A stretch of 64,000 nucleotides of DNA from Kiritimatiellia bacterium (lineage in GTDB: Bacteria > Verrucomicrobiota > Kiritimatiellia > CAIQIC01 > JAGNIJ01). The notes below the pieces were generated by a model that saw nothing but the letters and a program-made list of their open reading frames with translations, was not told where the DNA came from and did no database searches. How positions within the stretch are numbered: position 1 is the first letter of the stretch; every line of letters starts with the position of its first letter. This document shows positions 32,509-39,808 of this stretch, piece after piece. The position numbers and the translations under genes are program-made. The stretch is from assembly GCA_018001225.1 (NCBI GenBank), contig JAGNIJ010000003.1, positions 60,286-124,285 on the forward strand. The letters are read 5' to 3'.

Positions 32509-32646
32509 GGGCGAGAAGGGCGCCACAAGCAGGGGCCCCATGCTCACGGCGCCGAAATACGGGATCGCCCAGACATGATCCGATCGGATACGTTTCAGAC
32601 AACAGGTTTGCATCAGGCAAGGCCGCGCACTAAAAGGAAACACATC

Positions 32647-33648
32647 ATGAAACGCTGGTTGCTGATCCCCTCCGTGTTGATCCCGTGCTGTCTTTTTTCC
32701 TGCTCGCCGCCAGCCGCGCCGGGGCCCGGGGCCGGCGGGGCGTTCCGGGTGGCGGCGGTGTTCCAGACCGCCATCGAGGAGCCGTGGGACGGCGTGATCC
32801 ACCAGGCCTGCCTGAAGGCCAAGGAGGAACTCGCGATCGAGTACGAGTTCACGGAGAAGGTCGCCGCCGCGGACTACGAAAAAGTGCTCCGGGAATACGC
32901 CGAGCGCGGCTTCAACCTGATCGTGGGCGACGCCTTCCTCGCCGGCGAGGAGCCGGTGCGGCGCGTGGCGAAGGAGTACCCGGAGATCGCCTTCGCGTTT
33001 GGCTCGGAATTCGGCCCCGCCGCGCCGAACCTGTCCGTGTTCGACAACTGGATCCACGAGCCCGCCTACCTCTGCGGGGTCATCGCCGGGCGGCTGACGA
33101 AGACCGGGACGATCGGCGCGGTGGCGGCCATCCCCATCGGCGAGGTCAACCGCCTGGTCAACGCCTTCCGCGAGGGCGCGCGCTCCGTGCGGCCGGACGT
33201 GAAGCTGAAGGTATCCTACATCGGCAGCTGGTTCGACCCGCCGAAGGCCAAGGAGGCCGCCATCGCCCAGATCGAGGCCGGCGCGGACTTGATTTTCGCC
33301 GAGCGGTTCGGCGTGTACGAGGCGTGCAGGGAGAAGGGCGTGCTCGCCTTCAGCAACATGTACGACCAGCACGCGATGGCCCCGGACACGATCGTCACCG
33401 GCCCGGTCTGGGACATGGGCCCCACCCTCCGGCACTGCATCGAAACCATCAAGAAGGGCGCCTGGGTAGGCATGGACTTGAAGGACTGGTCCATGATGGC
33501 CCAGGGCGGCGCGAGCCTGGCCCCGCTGCATGATTTCGAAAGCAGGCTCCCCGCGGACGTCCTGGCGGAAGTCCGGGACTTGGAAGCGAAGATTGTCCAG
33601 GGCGCCTTCCGCGTCCCGGTGGACGAGTCGAAGACCGTGTCGGACTGA
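32647..33648 (+). CDS. BMP-family ABC transporter substrate-binding lipoprotein
   Basis: The 333-residue lipoprotein has a signal peptide ending in lipobox LFSC (Cys near residue 19). The BMP/Med fold follows: FRVAAVFQTAIEEPWDGVIH, FNLIVGDAFLAGEEPVRRVA, FAFGSEFGPAAPNLSVFDNW and GVIAGRLTKTGTIGAVAAIP. BMP proteins such as PnrA and BmpD bind purine nucleosides, and the matching ATPase and permeases follow. This makes nucleoside uptake the likely job. The ATG at 32647 has aaaggaa 8 nt upstream. An earlier in-frame ATG (32575) would disrupt the signal peptide. It is separated from the ATPase gene by a hairpin. Confidence 0.88.
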   Translation: MKRWLLIPSVLIPCCLFSCSPPAAPGPGAGGAFRVAAVFQTAIEEPWDGVIHQACLKAKEELAIEYEFTEKVAAADYEKVLREYAERGFNLIVGDAFLAGEEPVRRVAKEYPEIAFAFGSEFGPAAPNLSVFDNWIHEPAYLCGVIAGRLTKTGTIGAVAAIPIGEVNRLVNAFREGARSVRPDVKLKVSYIGSWFDPPKAKEAAIAQIEAGADLIFAERFGVYEACREKGVLAFSNMYDQHAMAPDTIVTGPVWDMGPTLRHCIETIKKGAWVGMDLKDWSMMAQGGASLAPLHDFESRLPADVLAEVRDLEAKIVQGAFRVPVDESKTVSD

Positions 33649-33660
33649 TCCGGTCTCGCG

Positions 33661-33700
33661 GGAGCTCGACCCTCCAAGCGATCCTGGAGGGCGGAGCTCC
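33661..33700. repeat. Long intergenic hairpin between binding-protein and ATPase genes
   Basis: GGAGCTC and CCCTCCA pair with TGGAGGG and GAGCTCC around an 8-nt loop. It begins 12 nt after the lipoprotein stop, with no T-run. It could stabilise the upstream mRNA, raising binding protein over ATPase, or be a dispersed palindromic element. Confidence 0.55.
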
Positions 33701-33720
33701 TGCGACGCCGGGGGCGCCTC

Positions 33721-35262
33721 ATGATCCAGACCAGAATCGACATGCCCAGCCTCACCCCACCCCTGATCGAGATGCGGGGCATCACGAAGCGGTTCCTCGG
33801 CGTCCCGGCCAATCGCGACATCCGCTTCCGGCTCTTCCCGGGCGAGGTCTGCGCGCTCCTGGGCGAGAACGGCGCGGGCAAGACCACGCTGATGAACATC
33901 CTCTTCGGCTACTACGCGTGCGACGAGGGCGAGATCCGGATCGGGGGCGAACGGGTGAACCTCGCCTCGCCCCGCGAGGCCGTCCGGCGCGGCGTCCGGA
34001 TGATCCACCAGCATTTCGCGCTGGTCCCCTCGCTGTCGGTGCTGGAGAACGTCGCCGTCGGCCAGGAGGACCACCGGCTCGGGTTCCTGGACTGGAAGAC
34101 CGCGCGGGAGCGCCTGCTGGAACTGGAGCGGCGGTTCGGCCTGGCGCTCGATCCGGACGCGAAGGTCTGGACCCTCTCCGTCGGCGAGCAGCAGAAGGTC
34201 GAGATCCTCAAGGCCCTCTACCGCGACTGCCGGGTGCTCATCATGGATGAGCCGACCGCGGTGCTGGTCCCTTCCGAAGTGAAGGAATTGTTCACCATGC
34301 TCCGGGCCTTCTCGGCCCAGGGGAACGGCGTGGTGTTCATTTCCCACAAGCTCCACGAGGTCATGGAGATTTCCGACCGGATCGTCGTGCTGCGCAACGG
34401 CGAGGTGATGGCGGAGAAACCGGCGCGCGACACGAGCGCGCGCGAACTGGCCGGCCTGATGGTCGGGCGCGACGTGCTCAACGATAACCGGCGAAAGCGG
34501 CGATCACCGGGCCGGCCGGTGCTGGAGATCTCCGGCCTCTCGGCGTCGAACGACAAGGGGCTGCCCGCCGTCCGGGATCTGGACCTGACGGTCCACGAGG
34601 GCGAGGTCCTCGGCCTCGCGGGCGTCTCCGGCAACGGGCAGCGCGAGCTGGCCGAGGTGCTCTTCGGCCTCCGGCCACCCGAGGCCGGGTTGGTCTCCAT
34701 CGGCGGCCGGCCTGTTGCGCCCGGCCGCCCGCCGGCCGTCATGGCCGCGGGCGTCGCGCGCATCCCCGAGGACCGCATCGCGACGGGCCTGATGATGGAC
34801 CTGTCGATCGCGGACAACCTGATCCTGGAAAACCGGCGCTCGGCGGAGTTCCGAAGCCGGGGCCTCATGGATCACGGGCGGGTCCGCGAGCACGGCCGGC
34901 GGCTGATCGCGCAGTTCGGGATCAAGGCCGCCGGGCCGGACGCCGCCGCCAAGACCCTCTCCGGCGGGAATCTCCAGAAGGTGATCCTGGCCCGCGAGCT
35001 GTCGGACGGGCCGCGGCTGATCGTGGCGGCGCAACCGACGCGCGGGCTGGACGTCGGCGCGGCGGAGTTCATCCGCGGCCGGATGCTGGAGGAGTGCGAG
35101 CGCGGCGCGGGGGTGCTGCTGATTTCCGAGGATCTCGACGAGATCCTGTCCGTCAGCGACCGCGTGGCCGTGATGTACGAGGGCCGCGTGGTCGGGCTGC
35201 GCCCCGTCGGCGACGTCACCCGCGAGCAGATCGGCCTCTGGATGAGCGGGGTGGTCCAATGA
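33721..35262 (+). CDS. Sugar/nucleoside ABC importer ATP-binding protein with two ABC domains
   Basis: The 513-residue protein has two fused nucleotide-binding domains, as in RbsA/NupO-like importers. Domain 1 has Walker A LLGENGAGKTTLMN near 49, Q-loop MIHQHFALVPSLS, signature LSVGEQQKVEI and Walker B CRVLIMDEPTAVL. Domain 2 has a degenerate Walker A (GLAGVSGNGQRELAEV, no Lys), signature LSGGNLQKVIL and LIVAAQPTRGLDVGA. A degenerate second site is normal for this family. It energises the importer with the two permeases downstream, the first of which overlaps its stop. The start is uncertain: ATGs at 33721, 33742 and 33772 are in frame and none has a strong Shine-Dalgarno. Confidence 0.9.
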   Translation: MIQTRIDMPSLTPPLIEMRGITKRFLGVPANRDIRFRLFPGEVCALLGENGAGKTTLMNILFGYYACDEGEIRIGGERVNLASPREAVRRGVRMIHQHFALVPSLSVLENVAVGQEDHRLGFLDWKTARERLLELERRFGLALDPDAKVWTLSVGEQQKVEILKALYRDCRVLIMDEPTAVLVPSEVKELFTMLRAFSAQGNGVVFISHKLHEVMEISDRIVVLRNGEVMAEKPARDTSARELAGLMVGRDVLNDNRRKRRSPGRPVLEISGLSASNDKGLPAVRDLDLTVHEGEVLGLAGVSGNGQRELAEVLFGLRPPEAGLVSIGGRPVAPGRPPAVMAAGVARIPEDRIATGLMMDLSIADNLILENRRSAEFRSRGLMDHGRVREHGRRLIAQFGIKAAGPDAAAKTLSGGNLQKVILARELSDGPRLIVAAQPTRGLDVGAAEFIRGRMLEECERGAGVLLISEDLDEILSVSDRVAVMYEGRVVGLRPVGDVTREQIGLWMSGVVQ

Positions 35263-36344
35263 TCCGGCTGCGCCTGGAAAAGCGTCCGCCCCTGCCCGAC
35301 TGGGCGAAGGTCGCGGTCCCGCTGGCCGCGATTCTCGCCACGCTGCTGCTGGCGGCCGTCCCCATCCTCGCGGCCGGCGGGAACCTGTGGAAGTCCTACC
35401 ACTATCTCTTTTACGGCGCCCTCGGCACGCGGCTCAACCTGCTGGAGACGTGCGTCAAGGCCAGCCCGTTGATCTTCACGGGGCTCGGCGTGGCCTTCGC
35501 GTTCCGGGCGCGTTTCTGGAATATCGGCGCGGAGGGCCAGTTGATGGCCGGCGCGATCGTCGCGGGCTGGCTGGGCATCGCGCTGCCGATCCCCTCGCGG
35601 TTCCTGCACCTGGCCGTGATCCTCGCGGCGGCGTTCCTCGCGGGCGGGCTGTGGGCCGCGATCCCGGCCTTCCTGAAGACCCGGTTCAAGGTGGACGACG
35701 TGGTCACGACGCTGCTGTTCAATTACATCATGCTGCACTTCATGGGCACGCTCCTCTTCGGCCCGCTCCAGCAGCCGGAATCGAGCTGGCCGCGCTCGCC
35801 GGAGATCCGCGCGACGGCGCAATACCCGGTGCTGGTCGCGCGCTCGCGGTTCCACCTCGGGATCCCGCTGGCCCTCGCCGCCGCGGGCGTCGTCTGGTTC
35901 ATCCAACGCAAGACGGTGTTCGGCTACGAGACCCGGGCCGTGGGCGCGAATCCCGTTGCGGCGCACTTCGGCGGCATCCCGACCTCGTCGGTGATCCTGA
36001 AGACGGCCGTCCTCTCCGGCGGGCTCGCGGCGCTGGCGGGCGTCGGCGAGGTCTGCGCCGTCCAGCATCACCTCCTGATGGACCTCTCGCCCGGCTACGG
36101 CTACTCGGGCATCGTCGTCGCGATGCTCGGGAACCTGCACCCGGCCGGCGTCGTGCTGGCGGCCCTATTCTTCAGCAGCATCAGCGTGGGCTCGCAGACC
36201 ATGAGCCGGATGACGGGCGTGCCCAGTTACATCTCCGAGGTGATCCAGGGCCTGGCGCTGATGGTCATGCTCGTGGCGCTGCTGCTGACGGAATACCGGG
36301 TGCGAAGACGCCGCCCCGCGGGACAGGAGGCCGGCCATGGATGA
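35259..36344 (+). CDS. ABC importer permease, BPD_transp_2 family (first subunit)
   Basis: The 361-residue integral membrane protein has about nine to ten hydrophobic segments. Family landmarks are ASPLIFTGLGVAFAFRARFW, NIGAEGQLMAGAIVAGWLG, the EAA-like VDDVVTTLLFNYIM, and GANPVAAHFGGIPTSSVILK. The N-I-G-A-E-G-Q motif is typical of the larger YufP/NupP-like permease of nucleoside importers. Its ATG overlaps the ATPase stop and its end overlaps the next permease start, so the four genes form one operon. Confidence 0.88.
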   Translation: MIRLRLEKRPPLPDWAKVAVPLAAILATLLLAAVPILAAGGNLWKSYHYLFYGALGTRLNLLETCVKASPLIFTGLGVAFAFRARFWNIGAEGQLMAGAIVAGWLGIALPIPSRFLHLAVILAAAFLAGGLWAAIPAFLKTRFKVDDVVTTLLFNYIMLHFMGTLLFGPLQQPESSWPRSPEIRATAQYPVLVARSRFHLGIPLALAAAGVVWFIQRKTVFGYETRAVGANPVAAHFGGIPTSSVILKTAVLSGGLAALAGVGEVCAVQHHLLMDLSPGYGYSGIVVAMLGNLHPAGVVLAALFFSSISVGSQTMSRMTGVPSYISEVIQGLALMVMLVALLLTEYRVRRRRPAGQEAGHG

Positions 36345-37284
36345 CCTCCTGTCCCTGGCCTTCCTGGCCGGCGTCCTGGCCGCCGCCCTGCGGATGGCCG
36401 CGCCGATCCTCTTCGCCACGCTGGGCGAGATCATCGGCGAACGCGCGGGCGTGTTGAACCTGGGCATCGAGGGCACGATGCTGATGGGCGCGATGACCGG
36501 CTTCACCGTGGCGCTGAAGACCGGCAGCCTCTGGCTGGGGGTCGCCGCGGCCGCCGGCGTGGGAATGCTGTTCGGCTTCATCATGGCGGTGCTGGTCGTC
36601 TACCTCGGGTTGAGCCAGCATGTCTCGGGGCTGGGCCTGACGCTCTTCGCCACGGGCCTGGCCATGTTCATCTACCGGCTGGTCTTCGGCTCCCCGACCC
36701 TGCCGCCCACGGTCGAGCCCTTCCGGCAGGTCGCGATCCCGCTGCTGTCGCGGATCCCCGTGATCGGGCCGGCGCTCTTCAACCAGTACGCGCTGGTGTA
36801 CCTCTCGTGGCTGCTCGTTCCGGCGGTCTCGATCCTGCTGTACCGCACCCGCGCGGGCCTGCGGATCCGAACGGTCGGAGAGAATCCCCTGGCGGCCGAC
36901 ACGGTGGGCATCCACGTCCACCGCACGCGCACCGTCAGCCTCGTGATCGGCGGCGGGCTGATGGGCGTCGGCGGCGCGTTCCTCACCCTGGCCCACCAGA
37001 ACATGTTCCTCATGGACGTGATCGGCGGCCGCGGCTGGATCGCGATCGCGATGGTGATCTTCGGCAACTGGAGCCCGGTCAAGGGCGCGCTCGGGGCCCT
37101 GCTGTTCGGCCTGCTCGACGGCCTCCAGCTCCGCCTGCAGACCGTCGGGCTCCACGTGCCCTTCCACGTCTTCCTGATCCTCCCCTACGTCATGACCGTC
37201 CTCGCCATGATCAGCGTCTCCCGCAAGGCCGCCGCCCCGGCCGGCCTCCTCAAGCCCTATCGGCGCGAGGACAAGGGCGGCTGA
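36337..37284 (+). CDS. ABC importer permease, BPD_transp_2 family (second subunit)
   Basis: The 315-residue partner permease is of the YufQ/NupQ type, with IGERAGVLNLGIEGTMLMGA near residue 33, LSQHVSGLGLTLFATGLAMF, and VGENPLAADTVGIHVHRTRT facing the ATPase. About nine hydrophobic segments are visible. It overlaps the first permease by 8 nt and ends the importer operon. A short GC hairpin follows within 10 nt of the stop. Together with the BMP lipoprotein this is best read as a purine nucleoside importer. Substrate is by family analogy only. Confidence 0.88.
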   Translation: MDDLLSLAFLAGVLAAALRMAAPILFATLGEIIGERAGVLNLGIEGTMLMGAMTGFTVALKTGSLWLGVAAAAGVGMLFGFIMAVLVVYLGLSQHVSGLGLTLFATGLAMFIYRLVFGSPTLPPTVEPFRQVAIPLLSRIPVIGPALFNQYALVYLSWLLVPAVSILLYRTRAGLRIRTVGENPLAADTVGIHVHRTRTVSLVIGGGLMGVGGAFLTLAHQNMFLMDVIGGRGWIAIAMVIFGNWSPVKGALGALLFGLLDGLQLRLQTVGLHVPFHVFLILPYVMTVLAMISVSRKAAAPAGLLKPYRREDKGG

Positions 37285-37290
37285 CCGGGA

Positions 37291-37317
37291 GGCCCGCGGG
37301 TCGCGCCGGCGCGGGCC
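37291..37317 (+). terminator. GC-rich hairpin after the importer operon
   Basis: GGCCCGCG pairs with CGCGGGCC around an 11-nt loop, 7 nt after the permease stop. There is no T-run, so it is at best a weak or factor-assisted terminator. Confidence 0.35.
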
Positions 37318-37420
37318 CCGGCGTCCAGGGCCCAGCCTCCGGGGATTCCCCGAACTTGAAAAAACCGCGGATTGAGCGAAGTATGTTCAAACCAATCATG
37401 AAGCAAACAAGGGGGCCATG

Positions 37421-38023
37421 ATGAAACACGCGCGGACGCTTCTACTTGGCGCCATCCTGGCGGGCTGGTTAGGGATCGCGATCGTTTCCCATGGACAGGA
37501 GCGTCCGGCGCCGGCCGCCGGGGACGCGCCCCCGGCCGAACGGGTCATCTTTGATTTCAGCAAAGAAACCGACGCCGGCGGCTGGCACATCGAGGACGAC
37601 GTGGTGATGGGCGGGCGTTCGCAGGGGCGCTTCTTCATCAGCGACGAAGGCCACGCCGTCTTCACGGGCGACGTCTCGCTGGAGAACGACGGCGGGTTTT
37701 CGTCCCTGCAGTACTACTTCGACCCGATCGACGTTTCGGCCTACCGCACCACCGTCATCCGGCTCAAGGGCGACGGCAAGCGCTACCAGTTTCTCGTGGA
37801 GGCGGAGCGCGACGCGCGGCATTACTACGTGTACGAGTTCGAGACCGGCACGGACTGGCAGACGGTGGAGATCCCCCTCGCGGAGATGGTCCCCGTGTAC
37901 CGCGGGGACCGCCTGGATATCCCGAACTTTCCCGGCCGGACCCTGGCGCAGGTCCGGTTCTTCATCGCCAATAAGAAGGCGGAATCCTTCCGCCTGGAGA
38001 TCGACAAAATCTGGCTCCGGTAG
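37421..38023 (+). CDS. Secreted CIA30-domain protein
   Basis: The 200-residue protein has an N-terminal hydrophobic signal (RTLLLGAILAGWLGIAIVS), then a CIA30 (complex I intermediate-associated protein 30) jelly-roll: WHIEDDVVMGGRSQGRFFI, GDVSLENDGGFSSLQYY, VIRLKGDGKRYQFLVEAE and VRFFIANKKAESFRLEIDKI. In mitochondria CIA30 is a complex I assembly chaperone. Bacterial secreted forms are uncharacterised and often sit in carbohydrate or membrane contexts. ATG 37421 has aaggggg 5 nt upstream; ATG 37418 is adjacent. It is monocistronic between the importer operon and the convergent tRNA gene. Confidence 0.8.
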   Translation: MKHARTLLLGAILAGWLGIAIVSHGQERPAPAAGDAPPAERVIFDFSKETDAGGWHIEDDVVMGGRSQGRFFISDEGHAVFTGDVSLENDGGFSSLQYYFDPIDVSAYRTTVIRLKGDGKRYQFLVEAERDARHYYVYEFETGTDWQTVEIPLAEMVPVYRGDRLDIPNFPGRTLAQVRFFIANKKAESFRLEIDKIWLR

Positions 38024-38125
38024 GCGCGCTCCTGCCTGTTCACGGCGTGCCCGCCGAGACAACCCGGCAAGCCGCCGCCGGCCAAGGCGTTGCGGATCGG
38101 GGGTTGAATCCTTAGGTGTTTTTGA

Positions 38126-38202
38126 TGGGGTGGATGACGGGATTTGAACCCGCGACTCCCAGGGCCACAACCTGGTGCTCTGCCAACTGAGCTACATCCA
38201 CC
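38126..38202 (-). tRNA. tRNA-His (GTG anticodon)
   Basis: Read on the - strand, this 77-nt cloverleaf has the extra G(-1) opposite C73 that marks tRNA-His. The acceptor stem is GTGGATG/CATCCAC, the D-arm is GCTCAGTTGGCAGAGC, the anticodon stem is CCAGG/CCTGG with loop TTGTGGC (anticodon GTG), and the T-arm is CGGGTTCAAATCCCG. An encoded CCA is at 38128-38126. Confidence 0.95.
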
Positions 38203-38249
38203 GCCGGGAACAGAGCATATACGGGCGGGCGCGTATTTCCAGCGCAAAA

Positions 38250-38987
38250 TCAGCGCCGCGCCAGCAGGTACAGGACCTGCACGTCCTTGTTCATCGGGAT
38301 CACCCAGCGGGCATACAACTCCCGCAGGGCCGCCGGCCCCGCGACATGCTGGCCGGGGATCAACTCCAACTCATGGGCATACGTGCCGGCCTTCCGCTCG
38401 ACCCGGTCCAGCACCGCCCGCTCGACCGCGAGGTCCGTGATCGCCGAGCGCAGGCCGTCGGCGTCCCCGGCCCGAATCAGCGGTTCCAGGCGGTCCGGGT
38501 CCGCGCGGTGCTTGCTCTCGGCGACGAACTTGCCGTAGTGAATGCGCTTGGACAGGGCCTGCAGCAGGTGCACGTCGTTGACGGCGCTGGAACCCCACTG
38601 CCCGTCGTCGCCGGGCGCGCACAGGAACGGGATGATCTCGCCGACGTAGGCCGCCCAGATCCGGTCGTTGAGGTTGATCGCGTTCGGCCGGAGGGGGTTG
38701 TCGTACACCGCGGCCGGCAGGATCGGCGCGGGCAGGTCGCGGAAGAAGGGATGCTCGTCCGGGCTGGTGTAGCGTCGCACCTTGGCGTGCGCCCGCTCGC
38801 TCTCGTGGAGCAGGAACTGCACGAGGCTTTCCCCGCCCAGTTCCCGCCCGACCCCGTCCGGCCGGTAGATCACGGGGTTCTGCCGGAACTGCGCCCGCTC
38901 CAGCACGCCGAAGAGGATGGTCTCCTCGAGCCGCACCAGCACGCTGCGGATGTTGTCCAGCGACAGGGTGTCCGCCGAATCGGTCAT
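38250..38987 (-). CDS. Chorismate mutase, eukaryotic (ARO7-like, AroQ) type
   Basis: The 245-residue protein resembles yeast/plant chorismate mutase rather than the 90-residue bacterial AroQ. It opens with LSLDNIRSVLVRLEETILFG, then VLERAQFRQNPVIY. It has YTSPDEHPFFRDLPAPILPA, LNDRIWAAYVGEIIPFLCAP, GSSAVNDVHLLQALSKRIHYGKFVAESK and a C-terminal helix ending YARWVIPMNKDVQVLYLL. The enzyme converts chorismate to prephenate for Phe/Tyr synthesis. It has the full length and allosteric-like helices of the eukaryotic form, so bacterial regulation by aromatic amino acids is possible. ATG 38987 is chosen because the homology starts directly after it. It follows tRNA-His on the same strand and stands alone. 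Confidence 0.88.
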   Translation of the reverse strand: MTDSADTLSLDNIRSVLVRLEETILFGVLERAQFRQNPVIYRPDGVGRELGGESLVQFLLHESERAHAKVRRYTSPDEHPFFRDLPAPILPAAVYDNPLRPNAINLNDRIWAAYVGEIIPFLCAPGDDGQWGSSAVNDVHLLQALSKRIHYGKFVAESKHRADPDRLEPLIRAGDADGLRSAITDLAVERAVLDRVERKAGTYAHELELIPGQHVAGPAALRELYARWVIPMNKDVQVLYLLARR

Positions 38988-39040
38988 CGCCCGGCCATCG
39001 TGCCGCCCCGCCGCCCCGAATGCAAGACCTCGGAACGGGA

Positions 39041-39066
39041 TTGACAAGGGCGGGGCGGAATATAAA
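39041..39066 (+). promoter_or_regulatory. Putative promoter of the DtxR-like/feo operon
   Basis: TTGACA at 39041-39046 is followed by an AT-rich TATAAAG stretch at 39061-39067 and then TTAGGC close to the start, which could form part of a DtxR-type operator. The spacing to TATAAA is short (14 nt), so the -10 assignment is uncertain. Confidence 0.4.
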
Positions 39067-39089
39067 GTTAGGCCCACAAAACATTTTCC

Positions 39090-39575
39090 ATGGGCATCGC
39101 ACCGCCAAGAAAACACGCCGCGGCCTTGAGCTCGAGCCTGGAGGATTACCTCGAGGCCATCCACGGACTGACCCTGGACGGCAAGGCCGCCCGCGGACGG
39201 GATATCGCCGAGCGTCTGCAGGTCCGGCGATCGTCCGTCACGCTGGCCCTCCGCTCCTTGTCCGCGCGCGGCCTGGTGAATTACTCGCCCTACGACCGGA
39301 TCACGCTGACCGCGAGGGGGCGGACCGCCGCGCGGGACATCAGCCGGCGACACGAGGCCCTGCGCCGCTTCTTCGTGAAGGTGCTGGAGGTGGAGGAACG
39401 CGAGGCCGAGCAGGTCGCATGCAAGATGGAACATGCCCTCTCGCCTTCCATCCGGCGGCGGCTGACGGAATTCGCGCGGCTGATGCGGCGCTGCCCCCTG
39501 GGCGGACCGCGGTGGAAGCCGGGCCGGGGGTTCCGTTGCCCGGCGCCAAGCGCCCGGGGAGGCCACCGGCCGTGA
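39090..39575 (+). CDS. DtxR/MntR-family metal-dependent repressor
   Basis: The 161-residue regulator has the DtxR winged helix (SSLEDYLEAIHGLTLDGKA, RGRDIAERLQVRRSSVTLAL, SARGLVNYSPYDRITLTARG). The dimerisation/metal region follows (RRHEALRRFFVKVLEVEERE, CKMEHALSPSIRRRL), where E-x-x-H and the first His are typical ligands. There is no C-terminal SH3-like FeoA domain, so it is the short MntR-like form. The last 25 residues are Arg/Pro rich. It is coupled to feoA (GTGA overlap) and probably represses the feo operon in response to Fe(II) or Mn(II). Confidence 0.88.
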   Translation: MGIAPPRKHAAALSSSLEDYLEAIHGLTLDGKAARGRDIAERLQVRRSSVTLALRSLSARGLVNYSPYDRITLTARGRTAARDISRRHEALRRFFVKVLEVEEREAEQVACKMEHALSPSIRRRLTEFARLMRRCPLGGPRWKPGRGFRCPAPSARGGHRP

Positions 39576-39808
39576 GCCTTTCCTTGAAGGACTTGAGCCC
39601 GGGGGAACGCGGACGGATCGTCCGCCTCGACCGGCGCGGCGCGCTGGGGCAGCGCATGGCGGACATGGGCTTGATCCCCGGGTCCCTGGTCGAGGTCAAG
39701 CGGATCGCGCCGCTCGGCGACCCCATGGAGGTCCAGGTCCGCGGGTACCGGCTGTCGCTCCGGAAGGCGGAGGCCGCCGGGGTGCTGGTGGAGAGGATCG
39801 AGGCATGA
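39572..39808 (+). CDS. feoA: FeoA ferrous iron transport accessory protein
   Basis: The 78-residue SH3-like protein has the FeoA pattern: LKDLSPGERGRIVRLDRRGA, GQRMADMGLIPGSLVEVKRI and YRLSLRKAEAAGVLVE. It starts at a GTG overlapping the stop of the regulator gene and its stop overlaps the FeoB start, so the three are translationally coupled. FeoA proteins bind FeoB on the cytoplasmic side and modulate Fe2+ uptake. Confidence 0.9.
   Translation: MSLSLKDLSPGERGRIVRLDRRGALGQRMADMGLIPGSLVEVKRIAPLGDPMEVQVRGYRLSLRKAEAAGVLVERIEA

Noticed and set aside
32509..32646. Possible purine riboswitch upstream of the BMP lipoprotein
   Set aside because: I could not find the conserved core or three-way junction.
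38126..38202. tRNA-His as the integration site of the island
   Set aside because: The island ends about 9 kb away and no direct repeat of the tRNA 3' end or integrase was seen.
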